Shown here piece after piece: positions 1-7,837 of a stretch of 64,000 nucleotides of DNA. How positions within the stretch are numbered: the first letter of the stretch is position 1; every line of letters begins with the position of its first letter. Both the position numbers and the translations under genes were made by a program. Origin of the DNA: Stagnihabitans tardus (GTDB lineage: Bacteria; Pseudomonadota; Alphaproteobacteria; Rhodobacterales; Rhodobacteraceae); NCBI RefSeq assembly GCF_009925085.1, contig NZ_JAABNR010000016.1, forward strand, positions 1-64,000, written 5' to 3'. The notes under the pieces are model-generated. The model had not been told where the DNA came from. It saw only the letters and a list, made by a program, of their open reading frames with translations, and did no database searches.

Positions 1-86
1 AACCTCCACACTGGCGGTTGGAGCCCAATGCTTCTTCGATACCACGGCCTGATCCCTTCAATCTGTGAAGCTCGGTCAGACCGTGA

Positions 87-127
87 CACACAAATTGAGG
101 ATGACCCCATTTAAGGGCTACGCGACA
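87..127. repeat. 41-base direct repeat, copy 1
   Basis: This 41-base stretch begins CACACAAATTGAG and ends GGGCTACGCGACA. It recurs in the same orientation at 513-553 with two mismatches. The second copy overlaps the end of an ISL3-type transposase frame, so the repeat is probably the end of that element plus adjacent sequence. Intact insertion sequence ends would be inverted, so a direct pair suggests two overlapping or nested element remnants. Confidence 0.8.
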
Positions 128-159
128 CCCGGTTATTGCGGCCGCACTCTGCATCAAAC

Positions 160-524
160 CAAGAGGAAAGTTCACCTTGGAACAGGCGAGAAAAGTCGAA
201 GTTCTCAAGGAAGGCTCGCCTGCCTTCACAACAATGCGGCGCCTCGCCTTGCGTTTCAATGGCATCTTGCGTGGTCGAAAAGCAGACCCGCTGCCCGCCT
301 GGATCGACGATGCGATCGAAACGGACCTTGCGCCCATCGTGCGGTTCGCCCGAACCTTGAACAGAGACATTGATGCGGTCAGGAATGCGATCGAAATGGA
401 GTGGAGCAATGGTCAAGCCGAAGGCCAGATCAACCGATTGAAGACCTTGAAGCGCGCGATGTATGGGCGAGCCGGACCGAACTCGCTCAGGGCCCGAATG
501 CTTCCTCTAAACCACACAAATTGA
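160..524 (+). pseudogene. ISL3-family transposase, C-terminal fragment
   Basis: The frame from about 177 encodes about 115 residues ending in the conserved ISL3 transposase C-terminus: WSNGQAEGQINRLKTLKRAMYG, then RAG and a leucine/arginine-rich tail. A full ISL3 transposase is about 400-550 residues, so most of the protein is missing. Upstream sequence that could continue the protein lies in other frames, so the fragment is also frameshifted. It has no credible ribosome binding site and is a dead remnant. It lies between two copies of a 41-base direct repeat. Confidence 0.75.
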
Positions 525-553
525 GAATGACCCCGTTTAAGGGCTACGCGACA
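513..553. repeat. 41-base direct repeat, copy 2
   Basis: Second copy of the repeat at 87-127 (39 of 41 identical). It starts inside the last codons of the ISL3 transposase fragment. Its reverse complement contains GGGGTCATTCTCAATTTGTG, which would suit an insertion sequence terminus. The following 158 bases (554-711) hold no gene that I can support. Confidence 0.8.
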
Positions 554-711
554 GCAGCGCAAAGAGCGCATTTCAGCTCTGTGCGAATAACTCAGTATGG
601 AATGATCTCGTCCGAATCAACGTTAAGGTCATCTGGACTGAAGTCGTCCTCGACAGTATCGTCAGAGGACAACGGCGCCTTCACTGTTCCGGCAAGAACA
701 TACAGTCGGGC

Positions 712-1026
712 CTAGGTCTCGCTTTCATGAAAGCGGGTCTCTTGCCTCTGTTTCATGAAGAGGCGGAATAGCTCGATGTAGTCGGCTTCCGGCTGTTCCC
801 GTGCAAGATATCCGTCAAGCAGTTCGACAAGCTGATGCCTGTCCTCGACGCTGAGGCTTTCCCGCTGTGGCAAGGCTTTGCGCCCATCCGGTTTTTGCAT
901 GAGCGCATAGAGGGCGGTGTCGCGCCAGTTCGGGCCGAAAAGGCTCTCCTCGCCCTGCTGTTCGTATTGTCGTATGTGCTCGGAAATGAGGTGCAGTTCT
1001 TTGAGGTCGTCAATGCTGATGGCCAT
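712..1026 (-). CDS. hypothetical protein downstream of coupling ATPase
   Basis: A 104-residue, charged, helical protein with no signal peptide, membrane segment or domain that I recognise. It starts at an ATG five bases after the stop codon of the VirD4/TraG-like gene, so the two are almost certainly co-transcribed and probably translationally coupled. A small partner of the coupling ATPase is a reasonable inference, as accessory proteins often accompany such ATPases. Nothing in the sequence proves this. Confidence 0.65.
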   Translation of the reverse strand: MAISIDDLKELHLISEHIRQYEQQGEESLFGPNWRDTALYALMQKPDGRKALPQRESLSVEDRHQLVELLDGYLAREQPEADYIELFRLFMKQRQETRFHESET

Positions 1027-1031
1027 CGTGC

Positions 1032-2345
1032 TTACCTCGTGAACTGTTTCGTGATGCCAAGCGGCTGATGGAAGGGGTTTGTGTCGAAGCGCCCAGCAAA
1101 TTCGGGGTCGCTTAGGTAATCAAGGCGCAAAATCTCGGCTGGCATTTCGCCAGCCCGGGCAAGGATCATCCGGTTCGGATTTTGTCCAAGAAGACGGCCC
1201 TCCCAGCCGGTCAGTTGATGAATTGATGCCTCAGAGGACGCATTGGCCGCCCCAAACATCGATAGTGCGCCGGCATTGTCGAGTAGTTCCAGCGCTCGCT
1301 CGCCATGAATGGAGCGGATCTGGCCGATACTTTGCCAGAAGGTCCAGGTGCGAAGTCCATAACCGCGCAGCAGCGAGGATGCGACGAGCAATTCTTCCAT
1401 TGGGCCTACCTGAGCCGCTTCATCGACCAGAAAGAGATCGTCGACCTCTGGCCGCCGTTCACGGCGCATTACGGCACCGATGAGTGTCTTGAGCCAGAGA
1501 CGCAGCAAGACGCCGTGGCTTTTCGTGAGGTGCGGAGGGACCGTCATGTAGATTGTATAGGACCCGCCCTGCACGATCTCGGAGAGCGGCAAAGTGGATT
1601 GTGCAAGGGTGCTCACGGCACCAGGCGATGCTAGGAAGCCGAGCGCATTCTGGATGGTCGAGAGGATTGACCCGCGCGTCTTGTCTGGTGCGGAGAGAAA
1701 CTCGTTCGCGCCATCCGAAATCAGCCCGCCAAAAAGTCCGCAGTGCAGCATCATGGCCAAGACATCATGCCGACGGTCATCACGCCCGCACCAGATGCGC
1801 CGCAGCATGTCCAGCCGCCGCATAGGTTGCGGCAAGTGGGTGGCTATGAAGAGAAGCGTAGAGGTCAGAATTAGCTGTGCACGGTCCTCCCAGAATGGAT
1901 CGGTCAGGCGTTCGCGAGGCGTCATCTGCCGCGCAAGGCTCATCGCATCCTCGACGCGATATGGGTTTCCGGCGTTCAGGCTATCGAGCGGGTTGAGCCC
2001 GTCGGTCGCGCGGTTTGAAAAAGGGGCAAGGACCACGACCTTCTGGCCAAGTTCACGACGATAACGCGCTGTGACCGCAGCAAGCTCGCCCTTCGGGTCG
2101 GTTACGATCATTGACCCCGGCCAGCTCAAGAGGGCAGGAATGACCTGACCTCGGCCCTTGCCTGCACCGGTGCCTGCGATGGTTACAAGTCCTGCATCGG
2201 TTGCGTCTGCGATGAGATCGCCGAAGGTCGAGGTTGTTTGAGCCGTATGAAAACCGATCGGCGCCATGGCCGGAAGTGAGCGCCCGAGGGGCAGTCCGTG
2301 GCGACGATGTATGATGCGTTGAGGCGAGATGGAGAGGGTTGCCAT
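1032..2345 (-). CDS. VirD4/TraG-family type IV coupling ATPase
   Basis: A 437-residue protein with a Walker A motif GTGAGKG at residues 58-64, the PKGEL segment shortly after, and a Walker B motif FLVDEAAQ near residue 305. These are hallmarks of the VirD4/TraG (T4CP) ATPases that deliver relaxase-DNA complexes to a type IV secretion channel. It lacks the two N-terminal membrane helices of classical VirD4 and is shorter than the usual 550-700 residues, so it would be soluble. No relaxase or mating-pair gene is in the window. It heads a two-gene unit with the 104-residue protein downstream. Confidence 0.85.
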   Translation of the reverse strand: MATLSISPQRIIHRRHGLPLGRSLPAMAPIGFHTAQTTSTFGDLIADATDAGLVTIAGTGAGKGRGQVIPALLSWPGSMIVTDPKGELAAVTARYRRELGQKVVVLAPFSNRATDGLNPLDSLNAGNPYRVEDAMSLARQMTPRERLTDPFWEDRAQLILTSTLLFIATHLPQPMRRLDMLRRIWCGRDDRRHDVLAMMLHCGLFGGLISDGANEFLSAPDKTRGSILSTIQNALGFLASPGAVSTLAQSTLPLSEIVQGGSYTIYMTVPPHLTKSHGVLLRLWLKTLIGAVMRRERRPEVDDLFLVDEAAQVGPMEELLVASSLLRGYGLRTWTFWQSIGQIRSIHGERALELLDNAGALSMFGAANASSEASIHQLTGWEGRLLGQNPNRMILARAGEMPAEILRLDYLSDPEFAGRFDTNPFHQPLGITKQFTR

Positions 2346-2509
2346 GCTGACTTCCTTGGTTTGACAAGGAAGAAGCGCGGGCTTTCGCCTTATTGTGACT
2401 GTGCCTTGTCCGGAGTGTCGGGGGGCGCTGTCGTTTTTTTCATCGGAGCTTGCGAGTTTTCGCCATCATCCCGCTTGTTTTGTAGCTCAGCAGGCGCGGG
2501 CGGGGCAGC

Positions 2510-3652
2510 CTACGCCCCGAGTTCGGCATGCGCACGCATCAGAAAATCGTCACCCACGACAGCATAGGCGTTCGGAGCATTCCCCGGATTGCCGCTATTT
2601 GTCTTCTTGCGATCCAGCAGCTTCTTGTCGAACAGCTTCTTGGTCAGCTTTGCGACCGTAACCAGCGCAACATCTTCGCCAAGTCTCCTTCGGAGGTCTT
2701 CGTTGGTGAAGTCTTCATGACGCATCTCATTCGCAATGGTCTTGAGGATCCGGAGCTTTGCATCAGGCTTTGGACCACGCTTCGGCCTGTCGGGGTTCGA
2801 CACGGCGCCGCGCCGCTGGAACTGCATCGTGACTGCATCATAGGACAGGAAAAGATTGCCTTTCGCTTCTGCCGCGCGCTGCTTTTCGGTGCGCAAGACC
2901 AAGGCGCGTTCGGCAGCCCTGCCGATCTTGCTAACCGACAGAACCGTATCCGGATCCCCGATAAGCCGCGAATGGCCGCGCATGCCGCCGCGCTTGGTGC
3001 TGTGATGGATGATCAGGATGGAAAGCGGCCGGGTTGCTTTGAACTTGTCAATCAAAAGCCGGCAGTTCTGCATGATCGCACCGGCCGACTTTGCGTCATT
3101 TTCATCGAAGGCGGGATGCGTCGCCGACAAAGTGTCGATGACAAGCAAAAGAGGCTCCTTCGACTGCTCCGATGGTTTTTTTGCAGGCAGAGGTTCGCTT
3201 CCGTCTGCCCCCGCAGTCTCTGATTTGATCGCAGCCTGAAGCTTGCCGAAGAACGCCATCGTCCTTGCCGCATCCATGAGCGTATTTGCGGTCGCGATTT
3301 GATCGAGAAGCTTGAAGGGCGCATTAGTCCTGTCACCCGAGGTCTTGAGCCAGCCTTTGATGCGGGTCCGAATGGAAACGCCACCCTCGCCGATCCAGTA
3401 GACGACATGGGCTTTTCGAAGGGGCTTCAGGTCAAAGGATCCGGACCAGCCTCGCAGGTCGCCCTGTGGAGTCTTTTCATAAGCCGCAAGAGACAGGGCC
3501 ATCGACAAGCTGAGGAACGTTTTGCCGATGCCAGCTGGCCCGTAAAGGATTGCGAGGCCCTGGCTCTGCAAAAGGCCGCCGATCAGCCAGTCCACCTCTG
3601 CAGTGTGCTTCTCGATATCCTGCAGATTTTCAAGCCATTTCTCTGGGTTCAT
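2510..3652 (-). CDS. RepA-like AAA/RecA-fold ATPase
   Basis: A 380-residue ATPase of the AAA_25/RepA helicase group. The Walker A motif GPAGIGKT lies at about residues 38-45, the Walker B strand LLLVIDTLS near 170, and an IIHHSTK segment near 225 corresponds to the conserved histidine region of RecA-like helicases. The family includes the hexameric RepA helicase of IncQ plasmids and many mobile-element ATPases. About 100 C-terminal residues resemble a winged-helix DNA-binding region. It may serve replication or maintenance of the element that brought the coupling ATPase. A palindromic site lies just upstream. Confidence 0.75.
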   Translation of the reverse strand: MNPEKWLENLQDIEKHTAEVDWLIGGLLQSQGLAILYGPAGIGKTFLSLSMALSLAAYEKTPQGDLRGWSGSFDLKPLRKAHVVYWIGEGGVSIRTRIKGWLKTSGDRTNAPFKLLDQIATANTLMDAARTMAFFGKLQAAIKSETAGADGSEPLPAKKPSEQSKEPLLLVIDTLSATHPAFDENDAKSAGAIMQNCRLLIDKFKATRPLSILIIHHSTKRGGMRGHSRLIGDPDTVLSVSKIGRAAERALVLRTEKQRAAEAKGNLFLSYDAVTMQFQRRGAVSNPDRPKRGPKPDAKLRILKTIANEMRHEDFTNEDLRRRLGEDVALVTVAKLTKKLFDKKLLDRKKTNSGNPGNAPNAYAVVGDDFLMRAHAELGA

Positions 3653-3693
3653 GCTGATGAAGATTGGCTCAAGATCGGTCTGCTTTGCTATAC

Positions 3694-3730
3694 TGATACG
3701 ATTATGTCGAATGAATGTGATACAGTATCA
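3694..3730. promoter_or_regulatory. TGATAC-type palindrome, putative operator
   Basis: TGATACAGTATCA at 3718-3730 is a perfect 6+1+6 inverted repeat. A further TGATAC half-site lies at 3694-3699, 24 bases away. The sites sit 42-78 bases upstream of the RepA-like ATPase start, in the region where its promoter should lie. A repressor-operator or iteron-like role is inferred; the binding protein is unknown. Confidence 0.55.
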
Positions 3731-3999
3731 TAAATATCACATCGGTCCGCGTCAAGTATCCACCATCCATAATTCTACAAATTCACAGTAAAACAGGGTG
3801 TGTCGATACCAAATGCTTTGGGTGTCTGTGATATTGTTGACGATCCGTCGACAGTCCCCCGACGTTGCTTTTTCGCATGAAATACAACGACTTGCGCTTC
3901 TACCCCCTCGATCTGCGATCCAAAAGATTTCGCTATATACAATATAAGTAAGAAGACGCCCGTCACAGAGTGACGCGCTTTCAGGGACAGGAAGCACGC

Positions 4000-4038
4000 T
4001 TTCTGTCTGGCCCTCTTTTGGAGAGGACCAGACAGAAA
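4000..4038. repeat. leader hairpin with 11-base stem
   Basis: TTTCTGTCTGG at 4000-4010 pairs perfectly with CCAGACAGAAA at 4028-4038. The interior contains CCTC and GAGG, which extend the helix. It lies 60 bases ahead of the sigma-like gene, downstream of a smaller hairpin at 3961-3975 (CGTCAC/GTGACG). No U-tract follows, so it is more likely a regulatory or stabilising leader structure than a terminator. Confidence 0.65.
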
Positions 4039-4098
4039 CCGCGCTCCCCATTGAGGCGATCTGGGTCCGCTCCTTCTCAAAAACAGAAAGGACGCCCG

Positions 4099-4596
4099 AT
4101 GGCTCATTCCGCCAATCGCACCCGCACATGCTACGCCGACCTGCACAAAACCGCGCTTTACGTCGCTCGACGCGCCCTTGCCTCCAGCGCATACCAATCC
4201 TTGGCCGAAGACTTCGCCCAAGACGCCATCGCCCTGTGTATCAAACGCGCGAAAACCTGCCCGGAAACTGGCGCGCTGCAGGTCATCACGGCCAAGGGCA
4301 CGGTCTACCCAGCGCGGGAGTTTGTCTGCCTGCGGGTAAAGCGCGACATTCAGAGCTTCTTCAATCCAGCTCTGCGCGCCACACGCACGCCCGCGGAAGT
4401 CGATGTCGAACAGATCACCTGCAAGACCGACCCTGTCGAGGCGATCGCCATCAACGACGCCGTGCGCCAACTCTCCAAGGCCGATCAAAGCCTGATTGCC
4501 GCCAAATGCGCGGGATCGCTCGAGGGGGCAGACGCGAAGACGCGCAAGGCGCTTCAGCGCGCCCTTACCCGGCTCAAAAGCCAACTGGAACGCTGA
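4099..4596 (+). CDS. putative sigma-70-like (ECF-type) protein
   Basis: A 165-residue protein starting at the ATG preceded by AGAAAGGAC. An open frame extends further upstream but has no ribosome binding site. Residues 30-60 resemble sigma region 2 (LAEDFAQDAIALCIKRA), and the C-terminal part (LSKADQSLIAAK ... ALTRLKSQL) resembles a region 4 helix-turn-helix. The length suits an ECF-type sigma factor. The resemblance is by eye and weak in the middle, so a generic DNA-binding protein remains possible. It leads a run of small plus-strand genes and has a structured leader. Confidence 0.45.
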   Translation: MAHSANRTRTCYADLHKTALYVARRALASSAYQSLAEDFAQDAIALCIKRAKTCPETGALQVITAKGTVYPAREFVCLRVKRDIQSFFNPALRATRTPAEVDVEQITCKTDPVEAIAINDAVRQLSKADQSLIAAKCAGSLEGADAKTRKALQRALTRLKSQLER

Positions 4597-4611
4597 TCCC
4601 GAAAACCTGCT

Positions 4612-4640
4612 GGCCCGGCTGTCACAACCGATACCGGGCC
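4612..4640. repeat. intergenic hairpin
   Basis: GGCCCGG at 4612-4618 pairs with CCGGGCC at 4634-4640, with a 15-base loop containing GTCACAA. The same GTCACA motif occurs in the loop of the hairpin at 5265-5293 and in the small hairpin at 3961-3975. No T-run follows. Confidence 0.55.
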
Positions 4641-4682
4641 AACGCTCTCCCACAAAATCCATCCATAAAAGGACTCGTTACA

Positions 4683-5249
4683 ATGCAGTTCACTACTGAA
4701 ACGATCGCCGCCGCCGTCCGCCAGAACCGTATTGCTCTGACCGACCTGGTTGGTCTCAGAATCGATATTGAAAGGGGTGATGATATCTGCGTCCTCGAGG
4801 TGGTCGCCATTCAGCCCGCAGGTATCACTCTGGTCGGCGCAAGCGGAAGACCGACAACATACAGCACGCCTTTTCACGAGGTCGTCGTCCTGCGGAACGC
4901 ATCTTGGACGGTTCCAGATCCCCTGAACCAAGCCATCTGCGGCATCGCTCGGGCTGAGTGCGAAGCCTATGTGGTTGCGCTGAAAGAACAGGCCTCCCTT
5001 TCCGAACTTCGCAAGATGTCGGTCAACTTCTACCGCACCAAAAATTTGCCAGATTGGGTTCACTTCACGCGCCTTCTGGAAAGCAGCCCGGCCTATATGG
5101 CCGCCCATGAGCCAGGATCGCGTCGGTTCGTGCGCGAAGTCTTACGGGGCAATCGGCCGCTGGACAGTTCTGCAATCAATTGGCTGCGTGACCTGCTGCG
5201 GCGTTGCTATCGCCTTGTTTACGCCGACCCGTGCAGCCCACGCGGCTAA
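4683..5249 (+). CDS. hypothetical protein
   Basis: A 188-residue protein. The ATG at 4683 follows AAAAGGACTC, a good ribosome binding site; the frame is open far upstream only because it shadows the sigma-like gene. The N-terminal half is beta-rich (LVGLRIDIERGDDICVLEV) and the C-terminal half helical and basic. No enzyme motif, signal peptide or membrane segment is visible. It lies between two leader hairpins in the small-gene cluster. Confidence 0.7.
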   Translation: MQFTTETIAAAVRQNRIALTDLVGLRIDIERGDDICVLEVVAIQPAGITLVGASGRPTTYSTPFHEVVVLRNASWTVPDPLNQAICGIARAECEAYVVALKEQASLSELRKMSVNFYRTKNLPDWVHFTRLLESSPAYMAAHEPGSRRFVREVLRGNRPLDSSAINWLRDLLRRCYRLVYADPCSPRG

Positions 5250-5264
5250 ACTCACCAAAAAGAC

Positions 5265-5293
5265 TCCGGGGTGGTGTCACAAGCCACCCCGGA
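5265..5293. repeat. intergenic hairpin with 10-base perfect stem
   Basis: TCCGGGGTGG at 5265-5274 pairs with CCACCCCGGA at 5284-5293 around the loop TGTCACAAG. It lies between the 188-residue gene and the DUF2958 gene. Without a following U-tract it could be an intrinsic pause, a processing site or part of a shared leader motif; compare the hairpin at 4612-4640. Confidence 0.65.
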
Positions 5294-5401
5294 ACCTCGT
5301 TCCCTTCCAGATTTTGTCAAACCATCAATACAACCGCCGCACAGGTGCATGCCGGCGCCACGCAGCGTTGGGAAAACGTATCGCAACAAGGACCGCTGAA
5401 G

Positions 5402-5755
5402 ATGAAACTTTTGGCCAAAAAACAGCATGAGCAGCTTCTCGAAAATGGACTGGCACAGGCAGCAGCACGCCCCCGCCATCTGGATTTGAAGCCAGTGGTA
5501 AGGTTTTTCGATCCCAATGGCCCCGCTGTGTGGCTGGCCACCGAGATTCTTCCAGAGTTTCCAGACCTGGCCTTCGGGCTTGCCGATCTGGGGCTCGGAT
5601 GCCCAGAGGTTGGCAGCTTTTCCTTGGCTGAGCTCGCAGCCTATCGCGGCCCGTTTATGCTCGGGATTGAGCGGGACAGGCATTGGTCGGCAAAGTTGCC
5701 CCTGTCAGGCTATGCGGAATTGGCAAGCCGGGCCGGTCGAATAGTCGAGCCGTGA
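5402..5755 (+). CDS. DUF2958 family protein
   Basis: A 117-residue protein matching the DUF2958 pattern. It opens MKLLAKKQHEQLLENG, continues with DLKPVVRFFDPNGPAVWLATE, then FGLADLGLGCPEVG and SLAELAAYRG, and ends LSGYAELASRAGRIVEP. This family is common on alphaproteobacterial plasmids and integrative elements, and its biochemical function is not established. The start is the ATG after AAGGACCGCTGAAG, which matches the family N-terminus; an in-frame extension upstream is not conserved. Confidence 0.85.
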   Translation: MKLLAKKQHEQLLENGLAQAAARPRHLDLKPVVRFFDPNGPAVWLATEILPEFPDLAFGLADLGLGCPEVGSFSLAELAAYRGPFMLGIERDRHWSAKLPLSGYAELASRAGRIVEP

Positions 5756-5821
5756 TAGACGTATAGGCTCTTGCCCACCAACCGGTTGGAGAGTCAGGAT
5801 ATCGCTCACACCTTTGACCTC

Positions 5822-5838
5822 GCCCCCTGTTTGGGGGC
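5822..5838. repeat. GC hairpin ahead of small gene
   Basis: GCCCCC at 5822-5827 and GGGGGC at 5833-5838 enclose a five-base loop. It stands 66 bases downstream of the DUF2958 stop codon and 25 bases upstream of the next start codon. It could attenuate or terminate read-through, but only a weak T-rich stretch (GTCTTTC) follows. Confidence 0.4.
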
Positions 5839-5863
5839 CGTCTTTCATCAGGAGATTTGTGCG

Positions 5864-6076
5864 ATGACAAAAGTAGAGCCGTCCGAAGGCAGCACATCAG
5901 GCGAGGACGAAACTATGGTTGCGCGATCAACGATGTCGGCAGAGGAGTTTCTGTGGCTGCTGGAACAGTCGGATGTCAGCATCAGCCCGTCTGGACCAGT
6001 GCGATCATCAGCTGATGACGAAAGCTCCGCGGGCTCGATTTGCCGACAAGATGGCAATGACAAAAGCTGTAACTGA
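5864..6076 (+). CDS. small hypothetical acidic protein
   Basis: A 70-residue, serine/glutamate-rich protein. The ATG at 5864 has CAGGAG about ten bases upstream; an upstream in-frame extension lacks a ribosome binding site. It contains an SAEEFLWLLEQSDVSI segment that looks like a short amphipathic helix, and a low-complexity tail. No family was recognised. The 243 bases that follow (6077-6319) show no gene I can support. Confidence 0.45.
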   Translation: MTKVEPSEGSTSGEDETMVARSTMSAEEFLWLLEQSDVSISPSGPVRSSADDESSAGSICRQDGNDKSCN

Positions 6077-6319
6077 GTAGTAGGGGCATGTCTTGGGGTC
6101 CCTATTGCCGCCGACTATGCGCCCGACGACCTGCACTCGGTCACGATCGGTCAATTGAGTTCTAGCAGGTCAAAGAGCCAAGGATGGGTGACAGTATCCT
6201 TGGGTCTATTTTACAGATTTGACCAAATTGTCGATTGGCATTGGAAAAGTTCAGACCCTCTGTCACAGATCATCAGTGCCACGCGCTTTCTCTCTGTAAC
6301 CTCGCAGAAAGGACCCGCG

Positions 6320-6604
6320 ATGACCGACCAAACCCCCGCCCCGCAGCTGACCGTTCAACTTGTCGAAGGCCGCAAGAGCTTGACACTCGCGTTGGTCTTG
6401 ACCTTTTTCTTTGGGCCATTTGGCCTGCTCTATGTCTCAGCGCTCTGGGGGCTTTTGATGATCGTGCTGGGCGCGATCGTCGGCGTCATCTCCCTCGGAC
6501 TGGGGCTGATCCTGATCTGGCCGCTGTCTATCATGCTCGCCGGTATCCTGGTGTTCGTTGGAAACGGCGCCCTGAAGCGCAAAATGGAGAAGGCGGGCCA
6601 GTAG
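6320..6604 (+). CDS. small integral membrane protein
   Basis: A 94-residue protein preceded by GAAAGGACC. After a polar N-terminus it has two closely spaced hydrophobic stretches at about residues 24-46 and 47-80, rich in Leu, Ile, Val and Gly, then a basic tail (KRKMEKAGQ). The composition fits an inner-membrane hairpin with both ends in the cytoplasm. No specific family is certain. It is probably co-transcribed with the gene starting 37 bases downstream. Confidence 0.65.
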   Translation: MTDQTPAPQLTVQLVEGRKSLTLALVLTFFFGPFGLLYVSALWGLLMIVLGAIVGVISLGLGLILIWPLSIMLAGILVFVGNGALKRKMEKAGQ

Positions 6605-6641
6605 GCCCGCTAGCTTCGCAGCATCAGCACAGGGAAATCGC

Positions 6642-6962
6642 ATGTCAAAAAAGTCCGAAATCCAAGCAACCCTTTCCGCAATCCGTGCCCAGGTTGGAAA
6701 CCAAAAGACTGGAGCCACGACACCACAGGCGCGCGCCATTGCGAACTGTGAAACGGCCCTCGCCAACATCGCGAAATACGAAGCGGAAGCTGAAAAGCGT
6801 GCCGCAAGCAGGCCGATCGAGATTACCTTCATTGATCGTGAACGGCTCAAGATTGCTGCAGAGAAAGCCCCGACACAGGAGGCGCGCGATGCAGCCCGCC
6901 GAATGCTGGATCGCAACCCCCCTCGTATGACCGAAAGCGAAAAGAAGAAGTTCAAGCTTTGA
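6642..6962 (+). CDS. hypothetical coiled-coil protein
   Basis: A 106-residue basic protein, largely helical and rich in Ala, Lys and Glu, starting MSKKSEIQATLSAIRAQVG. A coiled-coil-like stretch covers residues 25-60. It has a weak ribosome binding site (CAGGGA) and follows the small membrane protein by 37 bases. No known domain was seen; it could be a small structural or nucleic-acid-associated protein. Confidence 0.6.
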   Translation: MSKKSEIQATLSAIRAQVGNQKTGATTPQARAIANCETALANIAKYEAEAEKRAASRPIEITFIDRERLKIAAEKAPTQEARDAARRMLDRNPPRMTESEKKKFKL

Positions 6963-7036
6963 TGCAAACCTGAACCATTACCGCCGGAAATCTTCTGCAC
7001 CTGCGGTCATCAGACACCAAAACCAAGAGGCCCAAA

Positions 7037-7396
7037 ATGCAAAGACGTTCTCTGCTCCTTTCCCTTCCTGCAATGTTTCTGAGCGCTGGTGCAGCCTTTG
7101 CGCAAACAGATGCTCTCGCCAACGCATTTGCAGCACTCTCTGCTCAAGGTCGACGCGCCGTCCAAGAGCAGCTTGCCTTTGGCGGGTTTTACGGCGGCAG
7201 CGTGGATGGTGCATACGGTCCGCGCACCCGCTCAGCGCTGATCAATGCCGCCGCCTTTATCCGCGAGAACAGCTACGGTCGGGCGCAGTTCAAGCTCTCA
7301 GATCAAGCTGATGCGCAGCGATACTTGACCGCGCTCACCCGCGGAGACCTTGCAAAATATCTCTGGGGAGAGGGAGACGAAAGCGAAGGGGGCTGA
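7037..7396 (+). CDS. exported peptidoglycan-binding-like protein
   Basis: A 119-residue protein with a clear Sec signal peptide: basic start MQRRS, hydrophobic core LLLSLPAMFLSAGAAFA, and probable cleavage after AFA at about residue 22. The mature part carries VQEQLAFGGFYGGSVDGAYGPRTRSALINAA, which resembles the peptidoglycan-binding domain 1 repeat (LGYYxGxxDGxxGPxTxxAL). A periplasmic wall-associated role is inferred. It is the last gene of the plus-strand cluster, and a short GGGGG/CCCCC hairpin (7388-7401) spans its stop codon. Confidence 0.75.
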   Translation: MQRRSLLLSLPAMFLSAGAAFAQTDALANAFAALSAQGRRAVQEQLAFGGFYGGSVDGAYGPRTRSALINAAAFIRENSYGRAQFKLSDQADAQRYLTALTRGDLAKYLWGEGDESEGG

Positions 7397-7435
7397 CCCC
7401 CAATGCAGTCGCCTCCTAAGCTTTGAATGAGGTTA

Positions 7436-7837
7436 TCATCCCTGCTTCCGCGGCCGACCACCTCTCGCACCATTGGCGCGCGCCGCAGCAGCCTTGGCGG
7501 GCGACGAGACTTGCCCCGCCCGCCGGGCCATATAGGCCTTCGTGCCGAACAGCCCCGCAAGAAGGCCCGGCACGGACAGGTCGACATCGAGGGCATCCCA
7601 GTGCAGGCCGTAGCCTGCGCCCAAGATTTCAACCGCAGCCAACTCGTCATCGGTCGCAGATTCTAGTCCCTGCGCCATGCGGGGAGGAAAGGCGAACGTG
7701 CAGCCATTCGTCAGATCGACGATGACGCGGCCGCTGTTCTGATCATAGCGAGCAGATGTTGCTCGCGGCTCAGAGAGACGCAAGGCCCGGCCACGCTCAA
7801 GGGCAGCATTGATTTCAGCATCAGTCAGGTCAGCCAT
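7436..7837 (-). CDS. DUF2442 family protein (putative antitoxin)
   Basis: A 133-residue protein. Its centre carries the DUF2442 pattern (VIVDLTNGCTFAFPPRMAQGLESATDDELAAVEILGAGYGLHWDALDVDLSVPGLL). The tail is basic (ARANGARGGRPRKQG) and suited to DNA binding. The start at 7837 matches the family, and the gene overlaps the end of the DUF4160 gene by eight bases, so they are translationally coupled. DUF4160-DUF2442 pairs are widely regarded as predicted toxin-antitoxin modules; that role is inferred here from the pairing. Confidence 0.8.
   Translation of the reverse strand: MADLTDAEINAALERGRALRLSEPRATSARYDQNSGRVIVDLTNGCTFAFPPRMAQGLESATDDELAAVEILGAGYGLHWDALDVDLSVPGLLAGLFGTKAYMARRAGQVSSPAKAAAARANGARGGRPRKQG

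Noticed and set aside
4128..4682. N-terminal extension of the 188-residue protein
   Set aside because: It shadows the sigma-like gene in another frame; a clear ribosome binding site marks the ATG at 4683.
7388..7401. Terminator after the peptidoglycan-binding-like gene
   Set aside because: GGGGG-CTGA-CCCCC is a short hairpin overlapping the stop codon but is not followed by a T-run, so it was not called as a terminator.
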